Positions 23,904 through 36,038 of a stretch of DNA of 64,000 nucleotides are shown piece after piece (position 1 is the first letter of the stretch; the number at the start of each line of letters is the position of its first letter). Under the pieces are notes generated by a model. The model saw only the letters and a list, made by a program, of their open reading frames with translations, did no database searches and was not told where the DNA came from. Both the position numbers and the translations under genes were made by a program. Source of the DNA: Jaltomata sinuosa (lineage: Eukaryota; Streptophyta; Magnoliopsida; Solanales; Solanaceae); contig QJPP01005210.1 of NCBI GenBank assembly GCA_003996215.1, positions 1 through 64,000 of the forward strand, given 5' to 3'.

Positions 23904-25392
23904 ATGATATCTTTAGCAGTGAGCGAGGGTGAGCCTTTGAACCCAGCACACCCGACTCTAATTAGGGGCCATGGTGGTTGTAGAGGTAGAGGTCGGGGAT
24001 GTTCTTGAGCAGTGGTACTAGTTAGAGCTCCTGAGGCTAAGTTTGAGCCTGAGATAGTCCTAGAGCCACAACTTGCGGACCAAGGGAAAGACCAGGTACC
24101 ACCAGGGCTGGCACTAACACCTGTATTTGCACAAGTCCCATATATTTCGTTAGATATTTGGGGTTTGCTTCTTCAGCTATTGGGTATAATTGAGGGTCAG
24201 CCTTCAGATGTGGCATATACATCTCCTAAAGGGGTAGCCCTCGGTGTTCAGAGTTCAGGAATGCAGCTTGCTACTGCGGCTCCCCGTGCTAAAGTTCTTC
24301 TGGTACCTTCTGTTGCACAGCCTCTTGCTCCTCACCTAGCAATGATATAGACAAACTAGAAGGCTTTGGGTAGGTTTCTAAAATTGGCGCCACCAAGGTT
24401 CTCTAGTACTCCTAGTAAGGATCCACATGACATTATATCTTCTTGTGAGGAGATGCTATATCATCTGGAGTTATTAGAGACTCACAGGATCGGTTATACT
24501 ACTTACCAGCTGAAGAGGCCCAGCTAAGTTATAGTGGAGGGACCAGGTTGTATGCAGACTATCTACATCTTTTCAATTCACTTGAAGAGAGATTTATGAG
24601 GCCTTTATGGCTAAGTTCTTACCTCAGAGTGATCGTGAGTATTGCAGAGAGCAGTTTACTAGAATGATCTAGGGATCTATGTTTGTATCTTAGTATGAGA
24701 CTCGTTTTCACTAACTAGCTCTATTTGGGGCTATGATCATTCCTACCGAGTTAGATATAGTTTGCTAGTTTATTTGGGGGTTGCGGACAAAGCTTAGATA
24801 GACAACTGAGGTACTTATTGTTAGTGGGTGATCTTTTGAGGATATCAAAAACCACATTTTTGCTATGGAGGACTTACACCGTCATGATCCAAGGGCTAGA
24901 GATAAGAGGCCACATCATCAGGGAAGCTACAGTGGTTCCCATTACATTGGTAGAGGTTTGAGCCACTGGGGCTGAGGGTATCAGCCTCAGTAGCAACAGG
25001 GTCAGTCTAGCCGGCCAGTTCAAGCATCACTACAGGCTTCAGGTGGGCCTCAGTTTGAGCAGGGTCAAAGCAGTCACCAGGGTTACAGTGGCCAGACTTT
25101 GAGCAGTACAACTTTTAAGGCATCAGTCCATGGTGGCTACACTTGGTCAACTAGTTCATCCTGAAAGAGTAGGCCGTCAGTGCCTTTCTATGAGTGTGGT
25201 GTCATCAGTGAGTATGCTAGAGAGTGTCCCCAGTGAGGTTCAGTTTAGCTAGTCACTCAGCCGGCTCAACCTAGTAGAGCGGTACAACCACCGGCTAGAG
25301 GAGGTGGTGTTCAGGATAGAGGTGGTGCCCCATATGGAAGTACAGGTTATAGGGATGGTGGTCGGTCAGGTGGAGGTCAAAATTAGTTTTAT
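23904..25392 (+). pseudogene. N1 gag relic
   Basis: Starts with an ATG at 23904 after a leader of about 220 bp. Early text has a Gly/Arg stretch (GHGGCRGRGRG), then a Pro-rich part open from 24012 to 24350, the capsid-like core (about 24390-24850) and Gln/Ser/Gly-rich DNA. The zinc knuckle near 25185-25230 is degenerate: only some of the C..C..H..C residues remain (YECGVISEYARECP, no His). Multiple stops. It encodes what was the particle-forming protein of the element. Confidence 0.8.
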
Positions 25393-27779
25393 GTGGTCCC
25401 TGGTAGACCAGAGGCAGATGCCTCAAGTGTAGTGATCACATGTATAATTTTTGTATGCCGCCAGTCAGCTTTAGCTTTATTTAGGCCTAGATCTACATGT
25501 TCTTATGTTTCTGCCTACTTTGTGCCTTGTTTGGCGTTAGCTAGTAAGCCATTATATGTGCATGTACTTGTTTCGACCCCAGCAGGTGATTTCTTAGTAG
25601 TGGATCAGATTGTGATATCCTATTTGATTGTTGTTGGTGATTTGGAGACTTGGGCTGACTTGATTATATTTGGCATATTAGACTTTGATATGATTCAGGG
25701 CATGGACTGGTTATCCCCTCACTGAGTAGTTTTGGGTTGCTATGATAAGACCGTTACCATAGCTATGCCCAACATATCCCTGGTTGTGTGGCAAGGTAAT
25801 ATTAGTTGCGCACCATCTGGGATCATCTCTTGCCTTTATGCTAGGAAGTTGATTTATCACTGGTGTTTGGCTTCTCCAACATATGTTCGAGATGCTAGCA
25901 CCAACACGTGTTCTCCTGAGTCAGTCCTTTTGGTTAGAGATTTCCTAGATGTGTTTCTGATCGACCTATCAGGCCTTCCATCTAAGAGATAAATTGACTT
26001 TTCTATTGAGTTAGAGCTGAGCATCAGGCCCATTTCTATATCTTTGTATAGTATGACTCCAGCTGAGTTGAGAGAGCTTAAGGATCAGCTCCAAGACTTG
26101 CTAGCCAAGCATTTTATTAGGCTGAGTGTGCCACCTTGGGGTTCTCCAGTTCTGTTTGTAAAGATGAAAGATGGGTCGATGTGGATGTGTATTAATAATT
26201 GGCAGCTAAATAAGGTAACTATTAAGAATAGGTAGCTGATGCCAAGCATAGATGAATTGTTTTATTAGCTTCAGGGTTCAACCATGTTTTCTAAGATAGA
26301 TTTGAGGTCAGGCTACCACCAGTTGAGGATCGAGGTGGAGGACATCGCTAAGACATCATTCAGGACACGTATGGCCAGTATCAGTTCCTGGTGATATCTT
26401 TTGGGTTGACTAATGCCCCCTCATCTTTCATGAGCTTGATGCACAGGGTGTTCAGACCGTATTTGGACTCATTTTTGATAGTCTTCACTGATGACATCTT
26501 TATATACTCGCCAAGTGAGGAGGATCATGCGCAGTAGTTGAGGATTATACTCTAGACTTTGAGAGACTCAAAGTGGGAGTTTTGGATTGAGTCTGTAGCA
26601 TTCCTTGGGCACGTGGTGTCTAAGGATGGGATTAGAGTGGACCCGGTGATGATTTTAACAGTTTGTGATTGACCGAGAACTACTACTCCTACCAAGGCTC
26701 ACAACTTTGTTGGGTTAGTAGGGTACTATAGGAGGTTCATCGAGGGGTTTTCTTCCATAGAAACACCTTTGACTAGGCTGACTAGGAAGGATGTTCCATT
26801 TCAATGGTCGGATCAGTGCGAGGATAGTTTTCAGAGGCTTAAGGCCTTATTGACTTTAGCTCCAGTGTTAACTTTGTCAGTTGAGGATCAGGGCTTCTCA
26901 GTGTATTATGATGCTTCAGGAGTTGGTCTTGGTTGTGTATTGCTGTAGCAGGGTCCTATGATAGCTTATGCATCGAGACACCCACTCATGACTTGGAGTT
27001 GGGGGTGGTAGTCTTTGCGCTCATGATTTGGAGGCCATACTTATATGGGGTTCATTATGAGATCTTCACCGATCATCGTAGTATTCAGTACATCACGAGT
27101 TAACGAAAGCTAAAGTCTAGGCATTGGAGATAGATTGAGTTATTGAAGTACTATGATTTCACTATTCTATATCATCTGGGCTAGGCAAATGGGTAGTGGA
27201 TGCCTTGAGCCGGAAGACAGTGAGTATGGGCAGCCTAGCTTCATTTTCAGTTTTGAAGCGGCCATTGGCCTTGGACATCTTGTCCTTGGCTAACTATTTG
27301 GTTAGGCTTGACTTGTCGGATCACACCAGGGTTCTTGCCAGTATTGAGGTTTGTTCTACTTTGGTTGATCAGATTCAAAGCCGTCAGTTTAAAGACCAGC
27401 GGTTGTGCAGCATTCGTGATTAGGTGGTTTGGGGTGAGGCTAGTCGGGCCACTTTGGGTTCTGATGGTGTTCTGAGATTTTGATAGTTGTCTTTATGTTT
27501 CGAGAGTTGGGGAATTGATTCAGTTGATTCTCCGTGAGGCACATTAAATTAGATATTCCATCCATCCTAGCACAACTAGGATGTATATAGATTTGAGGCA
27601 GCTTTACTGGTAGAGTGGTATGAAGTGGGATATAGCAGAGTTTGTATATCGATGCTTGAACTTTCAGCAGGTTAAGTTTGAGCACATGAGACCTGGTGGA
27701 TTGATGCAACAACTTCCCATTCCTGAGTTAAAGTGGGAAGGGATTACTATGGACTTCATAGTTTGGTTGCCACGCATAT
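25393..27779 (+). pseudogene. N1 protease-RT-RNase H-integrase (partial) relic
   Basis: Protease region 25393-25725: the catalytic D(P/S)G box has become RPRS, while the downstream GMDWLSPH block is kept. RT 25990-26600 has FTDDIFIYS in the active-site position (first residue variant, both Asp kept). RNase H about 26880-27100, and integrase zinc region 27500-27680 ending in the first catalytic-core Asp (MDF) near 27750. Then the sequence jumps to an upstream pol position at about 27780. Several stops (for example 25726, 26236 and others) inactivate it. Confidence 0.82.
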
Positions 27780-29773
27780 CTTAGATCATTTCTAGTCTTT
27801 ATGATAGGAAGTTGATTTTGCACAAGTATTTGGCTTATCTAGCATATGTCCATGATATTAGTGCCAACACTTCTTCTCCCGAGTTGGTCTTTGTGGTTAG
27901 GAAGTTCTTAGTTGTGTTTTCAATCGACCTGCCAGGCCTTCCACCTGAGCGTGATATAGAATTTGTTTCCATTACTCCGTATCGTATGGCTCTAGCTTAG
28001 TTGAGGGAGCTTATGGTTCAATTTCAGGATATGTTAATCTGGGTTTCATTAGGCCGAGTGTATTGCCTTGGGGTGCTCCAGTTCTATTTATGAAGAAGAA
28101 AAATGGTTTGATGCGGATATGTCTTGATTATCGGCAGCTGATTAAGGTGACTATAAAGAATAAGTATCCGATGCCGCATATAGATGACTTGTTTGATCAG
28201 CTCCAGGGTGCAGCAGTGTTCTCAAAGATAGATTTGAGGTCAGGCTACCACCAGGTGGAGGACATCCCTAAGACAACTTTCAGGACATGTTATGGCCCTT
28301 ATGAGTTCCTGGTGATGTCTTTTGGGTTGACTAATGACTCCGCAACTTTCATAGACTTGATGCACAGGGTGCTCAAGCCATACTTTGATTCGTTTTTGAT
28401 AGTCTTCATTCATGACATATTAATATACTCGTGGAGTAGAGAGGAGCATGAGCAACACTTGAGTATCGTACTCCAGACTTTGAGAGATCATTGTCTTTAT
28501 GCCAAATTCTCAAAATGGGAGTTTTGGCTTGAGTCAATAGCATTCCTAGGACACATGGTATCTAAGGATGGGATTATAGTGGACCCAAGAATGATTGTAG
28601 CCCTTTTTGATTGGCCGAGGCCTACTAGTCCTACTAGGGTTTGTAGTTTTGTTGTGTTGTTAGGATACTACATGTAGTTCATCGAGGGATTTTCTTCCAT
28701 AGCAGCACCTTCGACTAGGCTGACTAGGAATGATGTCCCATTTTACATGTCTGATCATTGCGAGGATAGAATCTAGAGGCTTAAGGACTTATTGACTTCA
28801 GCTCCAGTATTGACATTGCCAGTTGAGAGTTAGGGCTTCTCAGTGTATTATGATGGTTCATCAGTTGGTCTTTATTATGTGTTGATGCAGTAGGGTCGTA
28901 TGATAGCATAAGCATCGAGGAAGCTGAAGAATCATGTGTGCAACTACCCCACTCATGACTTAGAATTTGTGGCGATAGTCTTCACACTCCAAATATGGAG
29001 GCATTATCTATATAGAGTTAACTGTGAGATCTACACTGACCACCATAGTCTTCAGTACATTATGAGTCAGCGAGAGCTGAACTCTAGGAAGCGGAGATAG
29101 GTTGAGTTACTGAAGGACTACAACTTCACTATTTTGTACCATCCAAGATAGGCAAATGTGGTAGCAGATGCCTTGAGCCAGAAGGCAGTGAGTATGGGCA
29201 GTTTGGCTTCTGTTTTAGTTTCGAAGCGACCATTGGCCTTGGACATCCAGTCCTTAGCTATCCATTTAGTTAGACGATTTGTTAGATCCTAGTAGAGTTC
29301 TTGCGAGTGATGAGGTTTGTTCTACTATGGTTTATCAGATATAGTAATGTCAGTTTAAGGATCAGCAGGTTTGTGATATTCGTGATCAGGTTCTATAGGG
29401 TGAGGTCGGTATGGCTACTTTAGATTCTGATGGTGTTCTGATAGTTTGATGGTCACCTTTGTGTTCTGAGAGTTGGGGATTTGATTCCATTGGTTCTCTA
29501 TAAGGCTCATTGTTCCAGATATTCCATCCATCCTGGTGTAGCTAAGATGTATAGAGATTTGAGGCAACTTTACTGGTCGAGTGGTATGAAGAGGTACATA
29601 ACAGAGTTTGTATCTTGGTGCTTGAATTGCTAGCAGGTTGAGTTCAGACACATGAGACCTGATGGATTAATGCATAGACTTTCCATTCCTAAGTGGAAGT
29701 GGGAAGAGATCACTATAGACTTCATAGCATGATTGCCACATACTTCTCAAGGGTTTGACTCTATTTGGGTTAT
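27780..29773 (+). pseudogene. Extra pol segment inside N1: linker-RT-RNase H-integrase start
   Basis: Starts in the protease-RT linker, runs through RT (open for 204 codons at 28063-28677), RNase H (28780-29200) and into the integrase core (MDF then FDSIWV) at about 29720-29773. The RT box reads FIHDILIYS, the same Asp-to-His change as in H1 pol, and residues around it are closer to H1 than to the N1 pol just upstream. It is therefore a displaced copy, inverted relative to H1. Its left joint shares about 4 bp (atct) of microhomology; its right joint is the viral array. Confidence 0.8.
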
Positions 29774-30216
29774 GGCTTCAAAATACCTTTGAGTTTTAAA
29801 CGGATTATCTGTATCCACAAATTTTTCAGGCAAATATATTATCCTGATAAGACTAGGAATCGTATTTCCTTCGTATTGTTTGTCTATTGCCAGTATTGGC
29901 AAAACTTTCTTTGTCAAGAAGTCAAATTCTTCTATTGGAGGAGTTGTATCAGGGATTTTCCCTGTCATTGGTTTAACTGCCTGTGCGAAGGTCTCTGGAG
30001 CCTTCATTGTGTAGCTTTCTTTGGTTTGTACCGAAGAAGATGATGCTGCTTGATCAAACTTTTGATTGATTAGTTTGGTCGATTTAGGACCTGGCAATTT
30101 TGGGTATTCTGCTAAAGCAGTATACCTATTATGGAATTCCATCCTGGATTTGCTCCTGCTGGAATTGTTGACCTCTGGGGTAATTTTGAGAGAGGGAGTT
30201 TGAATGGTCTAGCCAT
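29774..30216 (-). pseudogene. Unit 3 ORF2, 5' part only
   Basis: Starts at an ATG (30216) inside the sequence ATGGCTAG that also holds the ORF1 stop. A 1 nt deletion shortly after shifts the frame; it is then open from 30142 to the edge at 29774. The content matches the N-terminal third of unit 1 ORF2 (Ala/Lys/Pro-rich, then FDFLTKKVLPILAIDKQ). Function unknown. It is cut where N1 integrase begins, with 4 bp shared (ttat at 29770-29773). Confidence 0.8.
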
Positions 30217-32943
30217 TTGTTGTGGTCTCTGTGGTGGATCTGGCTTCTGGGGCCTCATTGTTTCCCTGTAGAAATTCTCTTGTTAAGAAATCTGGGAGGG
30301 AATTTTCTTCTCCTTTTATAAAGTTAATTTGAAAATCAAAGCTAGATAGTAGAGCTTGCCATCTAGCAAATATTTGTTTTGAAACAAGGTTTTTTACATC
30401 TTTTTGTAAAATTTCTTTAGCAGATTTGCAATCTACTCTAAGTAAAAATTCTTTGTTAACCAAGTCGTCTTAAAATTTAGTGATACATAGCACTATGGAT
30501 AAGACTTCCTTTTTAACAGTAGAATAATTCTTTTAGGGGGAATTCCAGATTCCTGAAGTAAAACGAACAAGTTGTTCCCTCGACTCAGGGTCAATTCTTT
30601 GTTTGAGGATTCCTCCATAACCAATGTCCGAAGCATCAGTTTTAACAATCATAAAAGCATTAGGGTTTGGGATTCCTAAACAAGGGATGGTTTGTACTAA
30701 AGATTTAACATGGATGACAGCTTGAGTTTGTTCAGTACTCCAAGGGACTGGATTTTTTCTTAACCTTTTATAGATAGGTTCACAAATTTGTGTAACTTTC
30801 GGAATGAAGTCAGCAACATAATTTAGACTTCCTAGAAATCTCTGAAGTTGGGTCTTATCAAGGATTTCATTGGAAAACTTGGAAGAGAACTCTATGGCTC
30901 TGCAGAAAGGTTTATAAGCCCCTTGGTAAAGGTCATGACCTAAAAACCTAATGATAGTTTGAAAGAGCTTAATTTTTTTTGCGCTAACAACTAAACCATT
31001 ATTTTTAACAATTTTAAAGAAAGTATTGAGATGTTTGAAATGAGAATCAATGTTCTCGGAGAATATTAACACATCATCTATGTAAATGATAGACATATAA
31101 CTGTAATCATTGAATATAGAATTCATGATTTTTTGAAATTCAGAGGGGGCATTCTTGAGCCCAAAAGGCATGACATTCCATTCATACTGTCCGATAGGAA
31201 CATTAAAAACAGTTTTATATTTATCTTTTTCAGAGATTTAGATTTGCCAAAAACCTGATTTCATATCAAACTTGCTATATAACTTAGCTTTGTAAGTTCT
31301 TTTCAAAAGACCCCTTTTGTTAGGGATTGGATACCTGATCCATTTTAGGAAGACATTAAGAGGTTTATAGTTTATAACCAATCTTGGTGCTCCTCTTTCT
31401 TTTTCTGCATTTTTATTTACATAAAAGGCAGAGCAACTCCAAGGAGATTTTGAAACCTTGATGATTTTATTTTGTAAAAGAATATCAATTTCTTTTTGAC
31501 AGAAATCCATCATTTCGTGATTCATCTGAATGGGCCTAGCTTTGGTAGTTATGCCCTGTTCATTGAATCCTTCAATGTATGGGAGCTCAACAATGTGCTT
31601 TTTTCTTTCCCAAAAAGCATTAGGGAAATCAGAACATATTTCTTTTTCAAATTGGTTTTGAAGATTAGCAATTTTAGTAACTATCTCCGGGGTTTTTAAA
31701 ATCTGCTCGATTTTCTTAGCGTGAATTTCATCTTTTAAAAAGGTGATATGTTGAGAAAGATTATTGATACGTAAAATAGTTTTTTCTCGTATAAAATTAC
31801 TCTCATCTTGTGAAAGGATTTTAACAAAAGGAAAATGTAATTCTTTTCCGAGAATAGACGTAGTAATACCATTTAAATTGGTACAATAAGGCTTTATCTG
31901 AGTGATAAAAGGAATTCCTAAAATGACATCTTCATTGATATCCTCAGTAATAATAAAATCATTTGTCAAACAAATACTATTATTGCAAATATGAGCTTTT
32001 GAAAGTTTGTAATTAATTCTTAAAAGTTCTACTGTAGCGGAGTATAATTTGGAAGTACTTTTTTGCAAATACTGAGTAGGAACAATACCTTTTACTATGC
32101 AGTTACGATCTGCACCACTGTCAAGTAGAGCAATTTTTTTAATAACAAAATGTTTATTAACAACAATACGGATAGGTATATGATGACTCTGGGGTCTGAC
32201 AGAAGATAAGACAGTTTGCCCAGGAGTTGCAGAGGTAGATGCGAAGTCACTAGTCTTAGTGAAGATTGGTTCTGCAAGGTGGTCATTGTTAACAGGAATT
32301 TGAATGGTGTCACTTTCCTGGATGGTTTCTTGATCATATTGGAGATCCTGAAAAGCAACCTTCTTGAGGACTTGGTCAGTAAGAATATCTGTTTCGATCT
32401 TGCCAAGTCTGGATTTTATATCTCTGATTTCTTCTTTAAGGTTAGAGACTTCGCTCCGAAGATCAGAGATGGAAGGCTTGGTATGACCTTCAAATCGATT
32501 CATGATTTGATTCATACTGAACGGTTCGACTAAAGGTTTAGCTTTAGGTTTGTCAGTGTGAAGGATAATGTTTTTAAGGTCTATTAAATAGCGCTTTCTG
32601 GATTCATCATCATTGATATGCTGGACGATGTCAAAGAGGGCTTCTTTTGAGTCATTAGAAAGGAATCTGAGCCTAGGTGGAGTTTTGTCGCAGACACAGA
32701 ATGCTTCAGTGCAATTGCATTCTTTACCTGATTGACTAGAATCTGAATCATATTCGATGTTGATATCTTCGTCATCACTGTATTCTTCAGAAGAATGGGG
32801 TGAAGAATCAGAGAAATGTTCATCAAGAATAGAGAAGAGCTTTTCTTTAGACTCTTCGTTAATACCAAGAAGATTGATCTTCTTCTGCTTGGTTTTGGAT
32901 CTACATTCATAGAAGTTATTACCTTTTTTTCCATATACCCAAC
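30209..32943 (-). pseudogene. Unit 3 ORF1 C-terminal half: zinc knuckle, acidic linker, coiled coil, protease, RT, RNase H
   Basis: The zinc knuckle (32902-32943) is damaged: second Cys and His are replaced (Tyr, Asn). An acidic Ser/Asp/Glu stretch, a small Cys cluster and a coiled coil (about 32480-32370, heptads in SDLRSEVSNLKEEIRDIKS) follow. The protease catalytic box DSGAD is at 32108-32122. RT is interrupted by a CAA-to-TAA stop at 31238 and resumes, with YIDDV intact at 31070-31084. A TAA at 30533 precedes RNase H, whose C-terminal part (SFDFQINFIKGEENSLPDF) is clear. A further TAA lies near 30472. This is the replication enzyme portion of the virus, inactive here. Confidence 0.88.
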
Positions 32944-34620
32944 AAGTGTTTTGTTTAGAATTAGAATCTCTGGGTCTTTTGGACCTAGTTTTCTATCTTC
33001 TAGATTTTGGAAAATCTCTGTGAGATTTCGATCTATGGATTTTCTTAGATCTGTGCTCCTTCTTGATTTTATCGGGAGGGGTAATGAAACCAAAGTCTGG
33101 GCAGAAACTTCCTAATTCTCTTCTAGAGGAGGATTTCTCATTCTTAAGTTGGTGCCTGAGTTTCATATCAGTGCAGAGTTCAAGACCAACGTTGTTGATG
33201 ATGCTGACCAGATCTCCGTAGGTCAGTTGGCTGTAAGAAATACGACCATCATTGCGGTCTTGGATTTTGGTTCTAACCTTATCAGCAAAGAGGGGTGGAA
33301 GACCACTTATGAAGCGTTCTTTCCAAAAATCCAAATGACAGTCTGGGCGAATCATGACTTTGCTGAGGAAGACATGTTTATACCTAATGAAATCATCTAA
33401 GGTAGGACAGTTGAGGTTGTTAAGAATTTGGAGGCTTCTATCTTGGAAGAGTTTGGGTTCGCCAATGAAATGCTTAGCGATATGATAGAGAAGTGTAGCA
33501 CAAGCATCTTCTCTAGTGACTTGGGTAGGAACTTCAGAAGTTCCTTCAGTTTTAACAATAGTCTCTGTTGCCAAAGCATTGTAAATGAGTTGTTTGGTCT
33601 TATCATTGCAGTAGTTGTCCCACCAGTGTTTTAACATCCAGTGAATCCCGCAACAATCATACTGGCAGCTTCTTTATCAGTAGAGCTCCTTATTTTGTAG
33701 GCTGTAATGGCAACTCCCATCTTATGGAGCTTGTTGTAAATTTGATGCTCTTCCAGGCCATCAATATTCCATTCCGTAATGCTTCTTCCTTCATGAGAGG
33801 AGGTTGAAACGAAGGCATTTTCTTCATATTGAAGGTCAGGAAAGGAAGGCTTACTATGAAAGTTTTTCATATTACGAAAACGATCATTTGAAAGATTTAG
33901 AAGAGTTTTTTGATTTTTATCATCTTTAGAGGAGATGTTAAAATTGGAAAGTTGATCATTGATCTTGTCAAGGATATTTCCTGAGATTTCAAAGGTCTCT
34001 TTGAATTTTGGGAATTTTTCTCTAGAAAATTCATTGAGTTTGAAACCAGGATTAGATTCTATGGTTTGGCTCTGGGAGGAGGAAGGTATAGGTCTTCTAC
34101 TGATGGAAGGTTTAGAATCTTCAATTTTTCTAGAGATAGTATGAAGAATTTGGTTGGAGTAATTTTTTTGTTCCACCAGGCGATCTATGTCAGCAGAGGT
34201 AACAAAAGAGGCTGACTTTTCACTCTTTTCTTTTAAAGGTGAGGCTCTAATAATAGTACCTACAACAAGAATGTTGATTCCTTCTAAAAGGGGTGTGATG
34301 GATTCAACAACTTTGTTAGACGTTGTATACCATTTGTTGATAATGACCTGAAGGGATTCCATTTGGTTTTTGATTTTGCCGGTCATTTCAAACCATTTAA
34401 AGAATTTGATTTCACAACCGATTCTTTTCATGTCTGCCATCCTGGAATCTCTGAAGGCTTCTCTCTGTTGAAGAGTATAGGTGGAAACATACCAGTTTCT
34501 CATAGGTTGGTTATCAGGATGAGTCCAGAGTTTTAAGAGGATTTCAGGGTCTGGAGTAAAAGATGCCCTGGTTTGGAGCATCTTTAGCCAGCCAGGCTTT
34601 GTAGCCAAAGTTGGTGCCAT
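32944..34620 (-). pseudogene. Unit 3 coat-protein region of ORF1
   Basis: Open from 34620 to 33631 (329 codons), then a 1 nt shift to the frame 33637-32993 (214 codons). The second part holds the coat core (LKHWWDNYCN, LDDFIRYKHVFLSK, FWKERFISGLPPLF) and ends in a Lys/Arg/Ser-rich basic tract before the knuckle. This layout matches caulimovirid coat proteins (retroviral gag relatives). The same 1 nt lesion is in unit 1 (45671-45677) but not in unit 2 (37441-37450), so the original frame was continuous. A TAG precedes the zinc knuckle near 32988. Confidence 0.85.
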
Positions 34621-34659
34621 TTCACTGGCGGTGGGACTAGCAGGGGATTCTTGGAACTC

Positions 34660-35517
34660 CTAGTAGAAGACTTTAGGGATTTCTCCCAAAAAGTCTACCC
34701 CAGTAGCTTTACCCTTGTCATTGTTAATAGTGCTGGTATCAACTTCTTCTGTAGCTACTCCTTCAGTAGCTTCCTCCTCCGGGCTTTTTAAAGAAGCTTC
34801 TCTGGGATGAGGTCTAGAAGTACCTGAAGTTGAGGGACCAGACCATGAAGACCTTCGGTAATAGGTAGATCTGGTGATAGGATTGTCAAGAAATTTGAGT
34901 TCAATCGATCCATAAGGGAATTGAATGACTCTTTCAATTTGAGATATTTCTGAGTGAGACGAGAAAGGTTGGGTTATGGCATCAAAGTGCCAATCATTGC
35001 TGGAAAGTACATCTTGCCACTTGATAAGTCTAGGCACACAAATAGTACTATGTTCATGGTTGGCCTCCATAAGCATAGCTACACCTTTCTGGCTCTCAAT
35101 TCGAGCCTTTGGTGCAATGGCGGTCTTCATCAGCCTATAGTAAACTCGATATATAATCGCTATTTCTCGAGTATTGGCTTTACTGTTAAGGTTCTTAGTT
35201 TTTACATTAAGTGTCAAGGAGTCCATGACATTAGGGTCATTAATGTCAATAGAGAAATCGGGGTAACAATTGAAATATACCGGGCCATCAGTCAGGTTAC
35301 TCTGGACTACTCCTAGAAGAGAATCATCAAAATTAAGAAAGCGGTCATCTCTAAGGAGGAGACAAACAGGAATATTTAAGCCTTTTCTAAAGTGGTAAAT
35401 CTTTTTAAAAGGTTCTTCTGGTATATTCCAGTTTTGAAGATCATTTTCAAGCTTAGCTATTTTAGTAGCTTGAGAATATAAATTAATACTGTTTAAAATA
35501 TGTTGATTGTTTTCCAA
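34660..35517 (-). pseudogene. Unit 3 movement-protein region of ORF1, internally deleted
   Basis: Open for 285 codons from the ATG at 35517 to a TAG at 34660. The 30K-superfamily movement domain is recognisable (GPVYFNCYPDFSIDINDPNV, then the IIYRVYYRLMKTAI helix region). Compared with unit 1, 58 residues are missing after KKIYH, removing the N-terminal half of the movement domain including LHIGLVQ; the deletion is in frame and bounded by microhomology (ctaa/agtgg). The TAG is a CAG in unit 2, so it is a mutation and not a natural end. Confidence 0.85.
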
Positions 35518-36038
35518 ATTTGAGAAGATATTGTCTTAAGGGCTTACAGTGCACAATTATTTAACAAGTAAAATAATATTCTTACAATATGCATGTTAAC
35601 TAATAAAGAGAATTGTTAAACAAATCAAATACCCTAATCTAATGTTTCTAAGGGAGGTTATCTTGGTTTTACATCTGTTCTTTCCTAGAGTTATCTTGGC
35701 TACGGGATCACCATTAACAAGTCTAGACGCCCTCTTGGCTTAACGACCTTCAAATCGGGATAGCCAACGTATGCACCGGGAATTATTCGGCTACCTCACA
35801 CACTTAGGAAAGAATGAATACCTCGCCCAGGTAAAGAAACAATTCATAGGGGCAAGATATATAAAACAATAATCTTATATAATCAAACATCCTTAAAATA
35901 AATTATTATAATACTACTTAAAATAATTTTTCCATTCCTTAGACATTATATGTGCTTAGCTTCTCATGCTAAGGACGTATACTGCCAACATGGCTTTGAT
36001 ACCAAGTAAAACGGATCGTAAGTATACTATAGAAAGTA
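35518..36038 (-). other. Unit 3 leader and genome-terminus region
   Basis: Non-coding 5' leader between the primer site and ORF1 (about 470 nt), highly similar to the leaders at 39500-39970 and, inverted, at 39991-40461. To the right of the primer site lies a 33 nt segment (36006-36038) of the genome's 3' terminus; part of it (taagtatactatagaaagtag) recurs at 40690-40710 next to unit 1. Beyond that the sequence jumps into the unit 2 coiled-coil region. Confidence 0.8.
35990..36005 (-). other. Viral primer binding site, tRNA-iMet
   Basis: The minus strand reads TTGGTATCAAAGCCAT; the plant iMet complement is TGGTATCAGAGCCA, so 13 of 14 match. In caulimovirids this site primes minus-strand synthesis and by convention marks genome position 1. 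Confidence 0.88.

Noticed and set aside
32584..33093. 169-codon Ser/Lys-rich open frame on the minus strand.
   Set aside because: It overlaps the true ORF1 frame (knuckle, acidic linker) in another phase, and its composition is that of a shadow.
33149..33400. 83-codon plus-strand ORF, repeated at 45189-45440.
   Set aside because: Antisense shadow of the coat-protein core.
34954..35316. 120-codon plus-strand ORF, with a counterpart at 38762-39124.
   Set aside because: Exact mirror of the movement-protein coding strand. It is conserved only because the minus-strand gene is conserved.
35866..35890. TATA box in the unit 3 leader (tatataaaac on plus, complement on minus).
   Set aside because: It lies downstream of the primer site, inside the leader. 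The pregenomic promoter should precede the primer site, as found in unit 1.
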